This document shows positions 44,247 to 51,324 of a DNA stretch of 52,660 bases, in pieces. Source of the DNA: Bacteroidales bacterium (GTDB lineage: Bacteria; Bacteroidota; Bacteroidia; Bacteroidales; UBA10428); NCBI GenBank assembly GCA_016926235.1, contig JAFGOZ010000095.1:1-52660 (forward strand). The letters run 5' to 3'. How positions within the stretch are numbered: position 1 is the first letter of the stretch; each line of letters starts with the position of its first letter. Under the pieces are notes generated by a model. It was not told where the DNA came from. It saw only the letters and a list, made by a program, of their open reading frames with translations, and did no database searches. The position numbers and the translations under genes were made by a program.

Positions 44247-45119
44247 ATGAGTAATAATTTAATTCGAATTAATTCGGAAGATGTTTTAAAGGGAGTTAAG
44301 ACTGACTCGATCCGAAATGTCATCACGTTGATTGATAATTTTAATTATAATTTATTAGGACACTATCCTTTAAAGGTGAATGTCCTATTCGCCATTTTAT
44401 GTGTGAAGGGAACTATAGAGGGAATGCTTAGCCTGAAAAGATTCAAGGTTGAAGCACCAGGCATTTTGATTGTCCTTAATGATCATATAGTACAATATGA
44501 ATATTTCAGTGATGATTTTAAGGCTATGACCATAATACTTGCCCCTGAATTCTGGAATGATTTTCCGATTGATAATCGACTGACTTTTCCTCTTTTAAAT
44601 TCAGTTAAAGAGAATCCTAGTGTAAAATTGGATAGACAGAACATGGATTATATGATTACCTATTTTAACTTAATGCAGGATGCCATTAGGAAAGTTGAGA
44701 ATCCCAATAGGATTGAAGCAGTCAGATTTCTGACAATGGCATTCTTTTACGGAACCTCTTACCGGTTTTTCAAAATTGCCGCGGATTCAGAAAAAACCAA
44801 ACAGGCTCTTCTCGTTGAAAAGTTCATAGGATTAGTAAGAGACAATTATGTGAATCACCGTACTGTGGAATATTATGCCTCACGGTTATCCTTGTCACCT
44901 AAATATCTATCCAAGGTTATAAAAAGTACCAGTAATAAAAGTGCTGCGGAATGGATAGAGGATTATGTCATATTAGAGGCAAAAGCCTTACTTAAATCCA
45001 GTGAAAAAACCATACAGCAAATCAGCATAGATTTAAATTTCCCCTCACAATCCTTTTTCGGAAAATATTTTAAAAGACGAGTTGGACTTTCTCCAAAAGA
45101 ATATAGAAAAAGTATTTGA
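44247..45119 (+). CDS. AraC-family transcriptional regulator
   Basis: Reading from the ATG at 44247 gives 290 residues. A frame open from 43971 overlaps the divergent oxidoreductase gene and is rejected as the start. The N-terminal ~170 residues form a cupin-like ligand domain (YPLKVNVLFAILCVKGTIEGM, FKVEAPGILIVLND). The C-terminal AraC DNA-binding domain has two HTH units: VEYYASRLSLSPKYLSKVIK and ISIDLNFPSQSFFGKYFKRR, followed by VGLSPKEYRKS. It probably regulates the divergent Tat operon, and the direct repeats between them fit. The ligand is unknown. Confidence 0.92.
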   Translation: MSNNLIRINSEDVLKGVKTDSIRNVITLIDNFNYNLLGHYPLKVNVLFAILCVKGTIEGMLSLKRFKVEAPGILIVLNDHIVQYEYFSDDFKAMTIILAPEFWNDFPIDNRLTFPLLNSVKENPSVKLDRQNMDYMITYFNLMQDAIRKVENPNRIEAVRFLTMAFFYGTSYRFFKIAADSEKTKQALLVEKFIGLVRDNYVNHRTVEYYASRLSLSPKYLSKVIKSTSNKSAAEWIEDYVILEAKALLKSSEKTIQQISIDLNFPSQSFFGKYFKRRVGLSPKEYRKSI

Positions 45120-45150
45120 TAAGAAAATTCAGGCGAAGAATATTGCCATA

Positions 45151-45190
45151 TCATCCGAAAATATTCGAATTAATTCGAATTAATGCTCAA
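45151..45190. repeat. 10-bp-periodic AT-rich repeat block upstream of the CBASS genes
   Basis: The decamers tcatccgaaa, atattcgaat, taattcgaat and taatgctcaa are in register with one another. The block is of the same kind as those at 1.6, 1.75 and 3.1 kb. It lies in the 302-bp space between the AraC and SLATT genes, which otherwise holds no gene I can support. Confidence 0.5.
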
Positions 45191-45421
45191 TTGGCTAGTT
45201 AAAAAATCATTTATCATTAGATTAAAATATCTAAAAGAAATCTGTGCAGTTTAACTGGTGGAGTAATTATTCTATTTCTTCACATGGTTATAAAAATGAT
45301 TTTTAATCGTGCAAGGTGTTCCAATCTATAATTATCTATCTGAACCAATTCAAAATCTAAAAAATATTTTCGGGGTGAGGGTTACTTTTTAGCTTTTCAT
45401 AGTATTAAGCAATAACGGTGA

Positions 45422-46072
45422 GTGGTTTTTCATAATCATCACTTGTATCTCCTTAATGGAGGTTCGAATGAAAAGGCGTTATTAACGCTGATATTAAAAC
45501 AAGACAGGTTTATTCCATCTAAAATGGCCAAGGAGACATTACTCGCATTACAAAAACTTAAGGTAGATTGCCTTTATAAAAAGAGTACCCATTTTAATGC
45601 TGCCCGAAGGATAAAACGTTCGAGTAATGTTTTCCAGTTATTCCTGATTATAGGAACCATTTTTGCGGCATTCAGTACGATCATGAATGTCGGTATTTGG
45701 GATAAGATTCCCTGCGACACATTAGTTATTCAGGTTATAGTCAATGTACTTGGTGCTTTAGGTGGCTTTCTGATTCTTTACACAACTACATTTTCTGATT
45801 ATAAAAGCAAGATTGATACAGCTAACAAACATGATAATGTTGGCAATGATTTGAACTTGATTTTTAAAAATATCCGTAACACCGAGGCTGCATATATAGA
45901 TGATCTTATTACAGATGATCAACTGTTAAAGACGCTTAATGATCTGACAACCGAATATGTAGCTAAATGTTATTCTGCACCCATTACAGAAAAAGAAGAT
46001 TTCGAACAGGCCAGGGAAGATTATAAGAATGGGTACCTTGCAGAGTACACCGATGAAGAACTTAAATGTTAA
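45422..46072 (+). CDS. SLATT two-helix membrane effector of a CBASS
   Basis: The 216-residue protein has two close membrane helices (about 70-92 and 101-124) preceded by a helical segment (KLKVDCLYKKSTHFNAARRI). A C-terminal soluble helical tail follows (YKSKIDTANKHDNVGNDLNLI). This is the layout of SLATT (SMODS/SLOG-associated 2TM) effectors, which are thought to permeabilise the inner membrane on binding a nucleotide second messenger. The frame opens with GTG at 45422; the first ATG is at 45524 and would still keep both helices. It ends 4 bp before the best CD-NTase start. The pairing supports the assignment more than sequence alone. Confidence 0.75.
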   Translation: MVFHNHHLYLLNGGSNEKALLTLILKQDRFIPSKMAKETLLALQKLKVDCLYKKSTHFNAARRIKRSSNVFQLFLIIGTIFAAFSTIMNVGIWDKIPCDTLVIQVIVNVLGALGGFLILYTTTFSDYKSKIDTANKHDNVGNDLNLIFKNIRNTEAAYIDDLITDDQLLKTLNDLTTEYVAKCYSAPITEKEDFEQAREDYKNGYLAEYTDEELKC

Positions 46073-46076
46073 ACAT

Positions 46077-46871
46077 ATGTCTGTATTAAGTTATCTGCAA
46101 ACCACAGCCTCCAATCTGGTTTTATCAGCCAACGAAAGAACAAGCATTGATAATTCAATTGCAACATTGAGAACAAGATTAGTTGATTACTCTGGAGGCA
46201 GTATCATCGAACAAATAAAGTTTGGATCTTATACACGGGCAACTATTCTGCCCCGTAGGGCAGATCCTCAATCTGATATCGACTATATGATTGTCTTTGA
46301 TAATGTCGGCAATAATAGACCTCAGACATTTATAGATCGCTTGAGAAGATTTGCTGAAGCAAGGTATTCAACATCGGAAGTTCACCAGAGCCATCCTACT
46401 GTTGTTCTGGAACTAAACCATATTATGTTTGATCTTGTTCCGGCATATAGAAGCTCTGTAATGTTTGGATCCATTTTATATATACCAGGTCCCAGAAGTA
46501 GTTATGCAGACTGGATTACAACTGATCCTAATGCTTTTAATAGTAGACTTACCGAAAGGAATAATTCAAGTCGTGACCTTATTAAGCCTATGATAAGGCT
46601 TGTTAAATACTGGAATGCCTCTAATGATTACGTATATTATTCATATGAGCTTGAGCAGAAGCTCCTGGATAATTGGTATATGCTATGTAATAACCTGAAA
46701 GACTATTTCTATGTAGCAATTAATAACCTTAATACAGCAGGATTACCTCAGTATAAAATTGATAAAGTTCAAAGAGCAAAAGACATTATAACCCGTGTTA
46801 AAAATTTTGAAAGTAGTAATCTATCGGATTCGGCCGAAACAGAAATTACAAAGCTTATTCCACAGCTATGA
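46077..46871 (+). CDS. CD-NTase (SMODS-type cyclic oligonucleotide synthase) of a CBASS
   Basis: The ATG at 46077 gives 264 residues; a reading from 46029 overlaps the effector gene. The nucleotidyltransferase core has FGSYTRAT (G50, S51), the metal-binding SDIDYMIVF (D67, D69) and the third acid D119 in MFDLVPAY. A helical C-terminal half (SRDLIKPMIRLVKYWNAS) is typical of SMODS-associated synthases. On phage infection such enzymes make a cyclic di- or trinucleotide that opens the partner effector. No Cap2/Cap3 ubiquitin-like or HORMA/TRIP13 gene is adjacent, so it would be a minimal type I system. The nucleotide product cannot be predicted by eye. Confidence 0.88.
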   Translation: MSVLSYLQTTASNLVLSANERTSIDNSIATLRTRLVDYSGGSIIEQIKFGSYTRATILPRRADPQSDIDYMIVFDNVGNNRPQTFIDRLRRFAEARYSTSEVHQSHPTVVLELNHIMFDLVPAYRSSVMFGSILYIPGPRSSYADWITTDPNAFNSRLTERNNSSRDLIKPMIRLVKYWNASNDYVYYSYELEQKLLDNWYMLCNNLKDYFYVAINNLNTAGLPQYKIDKVQRAKDIITRVKNFESSNLSDSAETEITKLIPQL

Positions 46872-46877
46872 TAAAGC

Positions 46878-46905
46878 AAAACCCGGAGTTAATCCGGGTT
46901 TTGTT
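46878..46905 (+). terminator. Intrinsic terminator of the CBASS operon
   Basis: A perfect 10-bp stem (AAAACCCGGA with TCCGGGTTTT, 46878-46887 and 46893-46902) has a 5-nt loop and begins 7 bp after the CD-NTase stop. Confidence 0.8.
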
Positions 46906-46929
46906 GGTTTAAATTATACCGCTTACTAT

Positions 46930-47225
46930 AATTCTTTGAATTAAGGACATTATTACCGTTCCATGGACACATGCTGCTCAGGAACCGGCATTCCGATCAA
47001 AGAAAAGCGAAGATAAGTCGGCATCTAGGTCTGTCAAGCCAAGCCCTCTGGGTTTGACGAATACCTACAGCCCAAAAAACAATTTGCTACATCAGGTTGG
47101 CACAAAAACCACTGCCCAAATAAATGCAGAAGGCCGGCGTTGGGAACAGGCAAAATTTGGCACGGCCGCCGGAGCTGTTTAATTTTGCCTGTGAGGGGTT
47201 CTCTCTATGCAGATATATAGCCTGT
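46930..47225. other. Hairpin-rich non-coding region between CBASS and retron
   Basis: No convincing gene is present. Two strong structures are visible. One has nested stems 47026-47030/47063-47067 and 47033-47040/47051-47058. The other has a perfect 12-bp stem 47146-47157/47181-47192 enclosing a GC-rich loop (47158-47180). The GC content is higher than in the neighbouring intergenic DNA. It could be a structured RNA, part of the retron non-coding RNA, or a remnant of another mobile element. I cannot choose between these. Confidence 0.5.
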
Positions 47226-47292
47226 TAATAAGCCAATATTATTGTTAATAAATAAATATGGCTAAAATATTAACTATTAGGAATATTTTACT

Positions 47293-47300
47293 TATATTTG
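47293..47300 (+). promoter_or_regulatory. TAnnTTTG -7 box of the retron operon
   Basis: TATATTTG matches the Bacteroidota -7 consensus and predicts transcription from about 47306, just before the candidate non-coding RNA. Confidence 0.45.
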
Positions 47301-47305
47301 TCTCC

Positions 47306-47630
47306 ATATTAGTTCTTTGAAAAGTGTTTTGATGTCGACCTCTTAATGGAGATTACTGAATGTCTGATAAGACAACCGGAAACGGGTATATTAAACGGCC
47401 GGACAAATGATCATCCCTGTCTGACACTTCTCTGAACTATCGTTCGCTTGATTCTTTGGTTCTGTGACCCCTTTGGCATGGATATCCATAAGATTCATTC
47501 AAATGTCATTCAGACTAATGTTATACAATTTGATTACTATTTGTTTTAATCGTTATAATGCTTATTCTTGGAAGCAGGATAAATTAAGGAGTGCAATAAG
47601 AACATTGCTTACGCATTAAGGGTAGACCGG
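47306..47630 (+). ncRNA. Candidate retron msr-msd non-coding RNA
   Basis: A retron reverse transcriptase needs an upstream RNA flanked by complementary a1/a2 segments. GTCGACCTCTTAATG at 47334-47348 pairs with CATTAAGGGTAGAC at 47614-47627, with one wobble, one bulge and one mismatch. Behind the first arm lie small stem-loops (47361-47374 with a GATA loop; CCGG stem 47376-47379/47399-47402) of the msr kind. I found no long msd hairpin by eye, so exact limits and even the identity remain open. Confidence 0.4.
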
Positions 47631-47699
47631 TCTGCATAGTACTAAAGACAGAGTTGCAAAAGCAGGACAACAATGTCGTTGTCTATTAAAATTAGTATT

Positions 47700-47921
47700 A
47701 TGTCAAGACTTAAAAGAAATCAAAACATTGATAACCTGATACAAGGTATCGAGGTTATTGCTGAGAACCAGTGTTCTCTTTCGGAGCAAGATCGAATGAT
47801 CTTGAATGAAGTATTATCTAGACTTCAGGTCCTGAAGCGAAAAAAAGGTGGGACCAACGAGCAAGTTCTTCATGAAGTTGTTATTGTAGTTGAGTTATTA
47901 ACCAAATTTTTCGTACAGTAA
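47700..47921 (+). CDS. Small retron-associated protein (73 residues), unknown
   Basis: The ATG at 47700 (MSRLKRNQ) gives 73 residues. An earlier in-frame ATG at 47673 lies in the loop of a GACAAC/GTTGTC hairpin (47665-47682). The product is predicted all-helical: basic N-terminus, ENQCSLSEQDRMILNEVLSRL, a basic KRKKGG turn, then a hydrophobic EVVIVVELLTKFFVQ tail. No family is recognised. It lies between the candidate ncRNA and the HTH gene, so it may be the effector or an accessory of the retron. A chance ORF is possible but unlikely given its composition. Confidence 0.6.
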   Translation: MSRLKRNQNIDNLIQGIEVIAENQCSLSEQDRMILNEVLSRLQVLKRKKGGTNEQVLHEVVIVVELLTKFFVQ

Positions 47922-47982
47922 TGAAAGCCTATGCTAAATCCGAACACTCCTTAATTTTCTCAAAACTTAATTGATTATTTAT

Positions 47983-48282
47983 ATGGACCTAGGTAACGTC
48001 ATAAGGAATATGAGGAAGAAGAAAGATATGACGCAGAATGAGTTTTCTTCCTTATGCGGTATAACACAAACATATCTTTCACAGATTGAGAGTAATTCAA
48101 AGGAACCAAATCTCTCAACTTTGAGAACAATAAGTGAAAAGCTAAATATACCATTACCTATATTGTTCTTTTTATCAATGACAGAAGATGACGTTAATCC
48201 CAAGAAGCGTAAAGCTTTTGAGATAATCAGCCCTTCTGTAAAGTCACTAGTAAATGAATTTTTCGCAGTTTCAGAAAAGTGA
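47983..48282 (+). CDS. XRE-family HTH protein of the retron operon
   Basis: The ATG at 47983 gives 99 residues; the longer frame opens with a TTG (47971). The N-terminal 65 residues are a classic Cro/C1 HTH: LGNVIRNMRKKKDMTQNEFS, LCGITQTYLSQIESNSKEPN, LSTLRTISEKLNIPLPILFF. The tail (KRKAFEIISPSVKSLVNEFF) is helical. The gene overlaps the reverse transcriptase start by 29 bp, so the two are translationally coupled. Retrons with a small HTH protein form one recognised retron type (type VI as I recall it). It may be repressor, effector or antitoxin. Confidence 0.85.
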   Translation: MDLGNVIRNMRKKKDMTQNEFSSLCGITQTYLSQIESNSKEPNLSTLRTISEKLNIPLPILFFLSMTEDDVNPKKRKAFEIISPSVKSLVNEFFAVSEK

Positions 48283-49141
48283 GTTTAAAAGATTTTGTTC
48301 GATATTAAATCTCAAGCCTGATTGTATCAAGCAAATAGCTGCAAATATTGATTTGCATTATAATGAATGGATTGAAAAAAAGACTGATAAGAAAACCGGG
48401 GATTTTAAACGATATAAGGATGGCACTATCAAACAAAGGATAATCAGGCCGCCAAAAGATGAACTCAAAAAAATTCAAGGTAAAATAAAAGACAAGATTT
48501 TAGCCAACATAGATCTGCCGGATTGTATTCATGGCGGTGTAAAAAAAAGAAGCAATATTACCAACGCAAAGCCACATCAGGGCAATAAGTATCAATTCAC
48601 TACCGATTTAAAGGATTTTTATCCGAGCATTTCAGCTAAAAAAGTCTACGATACCTTCATTTGTTTAAAGTTTAGCCCTCATTTTGCTCATTGGTTGACT
48701 AGGCTCACTACCTGGAAAAACTCAGTGCCACAAGGTGCTCCTACCAGCACACATATTGCAAACCTGGTTTTTCTAAAGACAGATTGTGCATTAATAGATC
48801 TGTGCAATCAAAACAACATAACATATACGCGATATATAGATGATCTGACATTCTCATCACAACAGGATTTTAGTCATCTGATTAACGATATACTACAGAT
48901 AATAAAAGCAACCAACTTTAAATTAAGCTACAGAAAAACAAATTACAAGGGAAATCAAACCATAACCGGAATCGATGTTTTTCTGCACAAAATTGATGCT
49001 CCAGACAGAATAAAAGAAAAGGCTAAAATAGAAACTGAAACGAATGCTGTTGAACGGCCATATTCAGGATATTTGAACAGGATCAGAAAGACAAATCATA
49101 AAGCAGATCCCAAGCCTTCAAGAACCAATTTGTCTTCTTAA
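48254..49141 (+). CDS. Retron-type reverse transcriptase
   Basis: The 295-residue enzyme is the size of retron RTs. Motifs in order: domain X NAxxH as NAKPH (104-108), TTDLKDFYPSI with catalytic D118, VPQGAPTSTHIANL (158-171), the catalytic YIDDLTFSS (194-202; retrons usually have YADD), FKLSYRKT, and domain Y as ITG (237-239; usually VTG). There is no intron maturase or endonuclease domain. It would copy part of the upstream non-coding RNA into msDNA. The overlap with the HTH gene and the neighbouring CBASS support an anti-phage role. Confidence 0.92.
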   Translation: MNFSQFQKSEFKRFCSILNLKPDCIKQIAANIDLHYNEWIEKKTDKKTGDFKRYKDGTIKQRIIRPPKDELKKIQGKIKDKILANIDLPDCIHGGVKKRSNITNAKPHQGNKYQFTTDLKDFYPSISAKKVYDTFICLKFSPHFAHWLTRLTTWKNSVPQGAPTSTHIANLVFLKTDCALIDLCNQNNITYTRYIDDLTFSSQQDFSHLINDILQIIKATNFKLSYRKTNYKGNQTITGIDVFLHKIDAPDRIKEKAKIETETNAVERPYSGYLNRIRKTNHKADPKPSRTNLSS

Positions 49142-49259
49142 AGAGAGTCTTGATCTTCTAAAAGAGCCTATTGTATGCTTCGTGAAGGTTTACTAAGTTT
49201 GTGCTAGTAAAAGTTCGTCCCGCATTTCCAAAATCTGCTTCAGATTCTTTGAAAATCTT

Positions 49260-49279
49260 GATTCTTTGCTTAAAGAATC
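49260..49279. terminator. Hairpin between convergent RT and DUF4407-like genes
   Basis: GATTCTTT (49260-49267) pairs perfectly with AAAGAATC (49272-49279) around a 4-nt loop, at the stop of the minus-strand membrane-protein gene. The U-run is poor, so it is at most a weak bidirectional terminator. Confidence 0.35.
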
Positions 49280-50244
49280 ATTGAATCATCCTGATAATCA
49301 ATTTTATTAATATTTTCCTTTAACTCTCGTTCAATACTTTTATCATAATCTGTCCTTGGCTCACCGATTTTATTTGCCATAATCAGTAGTTCCATTGCAA
49401 AGAACATAAGCGTAAGACAGATCCAAACTATTAGTGCAAACTTGTTTTCCTTAAATATTAAGAACAATATCCCTAATTCTTCTGTAAACCCTGATTCAGA
49501 CAATAGACTAGACTTGTACTCATTAACTTTTGTTTTCTGCTGCATCAATAGCTCTTTCTTTTCCTGCCTTAGTCGTTCAAGTTCTATATAAAGATTATTA
49601 AGCAGTTCTATATTAGGATTGACTATAGTTCGTGTCTGTATTGAGGTAATTTTGTCAGAATTTATCTTTGGAACATTGGAGATATTTTCCGTTCCTTGTT
49701 TAAAATCGGAATCAATTAACTTTAGTACTGGCCTTTTTGTAATATCATTTAAGAGTAAGTCCCTTTTCCCAAGAGTTTCCTGTATTTGAATGTCAAGGAG
49801 TTTGCACTTAACACTATCCCTAGACGCCTGATTGTTTGTTAAAAGAACAACCTGATCATCCATGATTTCAAGTTTTTTATGGGCAATATCAGTTGAAAAT
49901 ATGACTTGATCTAAGATCAACGCCCCCAAAAATGCCATAACAAAGCCTATGACAGATCTGAAAATAAATAGAAAAGGCTTCTTTGAAATGGACATTAGAA
50001 TTTGACGTTCAACCTGGATAACAATAAATATCAGGCTAACTGAAATCAAAAGGCAACCAAAAACCTCCAATTTTAAATATCTCATTCCAAAAACATAACC
50101 AATCAATGCCCAGTTCAGGCATATGGTCAACATGGCCGACATGTTTTTAAGAACAATGGCTTTGCTCATCCAACTCGAGACTGAGATTAACTCATAGTTA
50201 AAACCTGTTATAAAACAAGAAATTATTAACCACCAATTTCTCAT
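49270..50244 (-). CDS. DUF4407-like membrane protein
   Basis: The 324-residue protein has hydrophobic segments near 2-20, 37-56, 60-80 and 93-115, a long charged coiled-coil region (about 120-280: NLYIELERLRQEKKELLMQQ) and a final helix (about 286-308). VERQIL near the first helices, ILDQVIFSTDI and a C-terminal KIGEPRTDYDKSIERELKENI fit the DUF4407 family, whose function is unknown. It converges on the retron operon and heads a row of minus-strand genes at the right end of the island. The adjacent small membrane protein gene starts 7 bp upstream. Confidence 0.65.
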   Translation of the reverse strand: MRNWWLIISCFITGFNYELISVSSWMSKAIVLKNMSAMLTICLNWALIGYVFGMRYLKLEVFGCLLISVSLIFIVIQVERQILMSISKKPFLFIFRSVIGFVMAFLGALILDQVIFSTDIAHKKLEIMDDQVVLLTNNQASRDSVKCKLLDIQIQETLGKRDLLLNDITKRPVLKLIDSDFKQGTENISNVPKINSDKITSIQTRTIVNPNIELLNNLYIELERLRQEKKELLMQQKTKVNEYKSSLLSESGFTEELGILFLIFKENKFALIVWICLTLMFFAMELLIMANKIGEPRTDYDKSIERELKENINKIDYQDDSMIL

Positions 50245-50251
50245 GATTACT

Positions 50252-50494
50252 TTAGGTTGAAAATATATGACTTGAGCTTGATTTGGAATCCTTTGTCTCT
50301 GAGTTTTTGAATGCTATCGGATTCCTTAATTTTATCTCTCGCCGGGATTTTCCAATTAAATATCCAACAACTGCAGCAATCGAAACAAGTGCAATATATC
50401 CCCATATTTTCCGATTAGATTTTTCCTTGTCAGGAATTGATTGGAATTTCTCGAATTGCCGATTATCCAATGAATTGTATTCGACGGTTTCCAT
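50252..50494 (-). CDS. Small single-helix membrane protein
   Basis: The 80-residue protein has an acidic/polar N-terminus, one membrane helix (IWGYIALVSIAAVVGYLIG, about 30-48) and a basic then Ser-rich tail. No family is recognised. It lies 7 bp upstream of the DUF4407-like gene and 2 bp downstream of the zinc-finger-like gene, so it belongs to the same operon. It may be a partner of the larger membrane protein. Confidence 0.6.
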   Translation of the reverse strand: METVEYNSLDNRQFEKFQSIPDKEKSNRKIWGYIALVSIAAVVGYLIGKSRREIKLRNPIAFKNSETKDSKSSSSHIFST

Positions 50495-50496
50495 AG

Positions 50497-50904
50497 CTAA
50501 AGTTTTAAGATGAATATATTATTTGGGTTTTTTGGGTCTGACTGAAATGCATAACCACCTATGACATTCCACATTCCCTCAAATTCCTTTAATTTCTTTA
50601 ATTGAAGCAGACCAGAAGGGTCAAATCCCTCTTTATAGAGCAGATTTCGTGGTACCGGGATTAGTTCTTTTTTACCTGGATAGTGTTTGTGCAGAATTTC
50701 AGCGTTTTTTATATACGACCTAAACAGGCTACCATAGGTTTGATTTTTACTGGAAAGAATATCCGCTGCTGCTTTCTGTTTACAAACGGGTGAACAATAT
50801 ACCTGATTTTTCCTTCCGGTGAATTCTGTTCCATCTACAGGACATTTTTTGGTATAACCCTTTTGGGGTATCCATTTTCCCTTATCTGTTTCTGGGTGTT
50901 CCAT
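50497..50904 (-). CDS. Putative zinc-binding mobile-element protein
   Basis: The 135-residue protein carries a Cys pattern KKCPVDGTEFTGRKNQVYCSPVCK: C21, C38 and C42, with an Asp-Gly turn instead of a clear second Cys. It is followed by a helical region (SLFRSYIKNAEILHKHYPGKK) and a basic C-terminal domain. Similar short Cys-rich proteins are seen beside excisionase-like HTH genes in Bacteroidota islands. It overlaps the HTH gene by 23 bp, so both are translated together. The function is unknown; DNA binding is plausible. Confidence 0.6.
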   Translation of the reverse strand: MEHPETDKGKWIPQKGYTKKCPVDGTEFTGRKNQVYCSPVCKQKAAADILSSKNQTYGSLFRSYIKNAEILHKHYPGKKELIPVPRNLLYKEGFDPSGLLQLKKLKEFEGMWNVIGGYAFQSDPKNPNNIFILKL

Positions 50905-51208
50905 TGATTTTAAGCTTTTCGAGTTCTTCGGCTTTTATATAAATTTTACGTCCGACGCGGATGGTAGAGAGCTTACCATTCCAGATCATATTGTAAACTG
51001 TTCTTTCACTGCATTTTATGTTAGCAGCGACTTCCTTTGGAGTAAATAATTGATTCTGGATTTTATCGTTGGTATATTTTGATTTGATAAAATCGACGTC
51101 ACGACTCAGCTTATCCAACGTGGAAAGCACCTTATCAAAAAATGTGTCAATATCGGAAAATGAAGAAGGCATTTGTTCAATGAATTTCCAACAAAGGAAA
51201 TACTTCAT
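50882..51208 (-). CDS. Second excisionase-like HTH protein
   Basis: The 108 residues divide into an N-terminal helical part (FDKVLSTLDKLSRDVDFIKSK) and a winged-helix domain: LFTPKEVAANIKCSERTVYN is the HTH and KLSTIRVGRKIYIKAEELEKL the wing. Layout and length match the protein at 3218-3532. The start could be 51208 or the ATG at 51172. It lies about 1.2 kb from attR and may assist excision or regulate the right-end genes. Confidence 0.8.
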   Translation of the reverse strand: MKYFLCWKFIEQMPSSFSDIDTFFDKVLSTLDKLSRDVDFIKSKYTNDKIQNQLFTPKEVAANIKCSERTVYNMIWNGKLSTIRVGRKIYIKAEELEKLKINGTPRNR

Positions 51209-51217
51209 AGAAAAGAA

Positions 51218-51246
51218 ATCAAAGGGCTAAAGGATAGCCCTTTGAT
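51218..51246 (-). terminator. Intrinsic terminator after the 308-residue gene
   Basis: A perfect 12-bp stem (51218-51229 with 51235-51246) and 5-nt loop on the minus strand run into TTCTTTTC. It separates the unknown gene at 51325 from the downstream HTH operon. Confidence 0.7.
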
Positions 51247-51324
51247 GCAATTATCAGATTTCCTGTATTATAAAATTTTATTTTCTAGGGAACTAAAATT
51301 CTAATCTGGTCTTAGGAAGCGTTC

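Noticed and set aside
45422..46072. Membrane protein as an ordinary small transporter
   Set aside because: Only two helices with soluble flanks and tight coupling to a CD-NTase point to a CBASS effector.
46963..47182. Open plus-strand frame through the structured region (PWTHAAQEPAF... type reading)
   Set aside because: It has no good start, a low-complexity composition and no recognisable motif. The strong hairpins better explain the sequence.
48254..49141. RT as a group II intron or diversity-generating retroelement enzyme
   Set aside because: No maturase or HNH domain and no template/variable repeat pair were seen. NAxxH and ITG motifs plus the HTH partner fit a retron.
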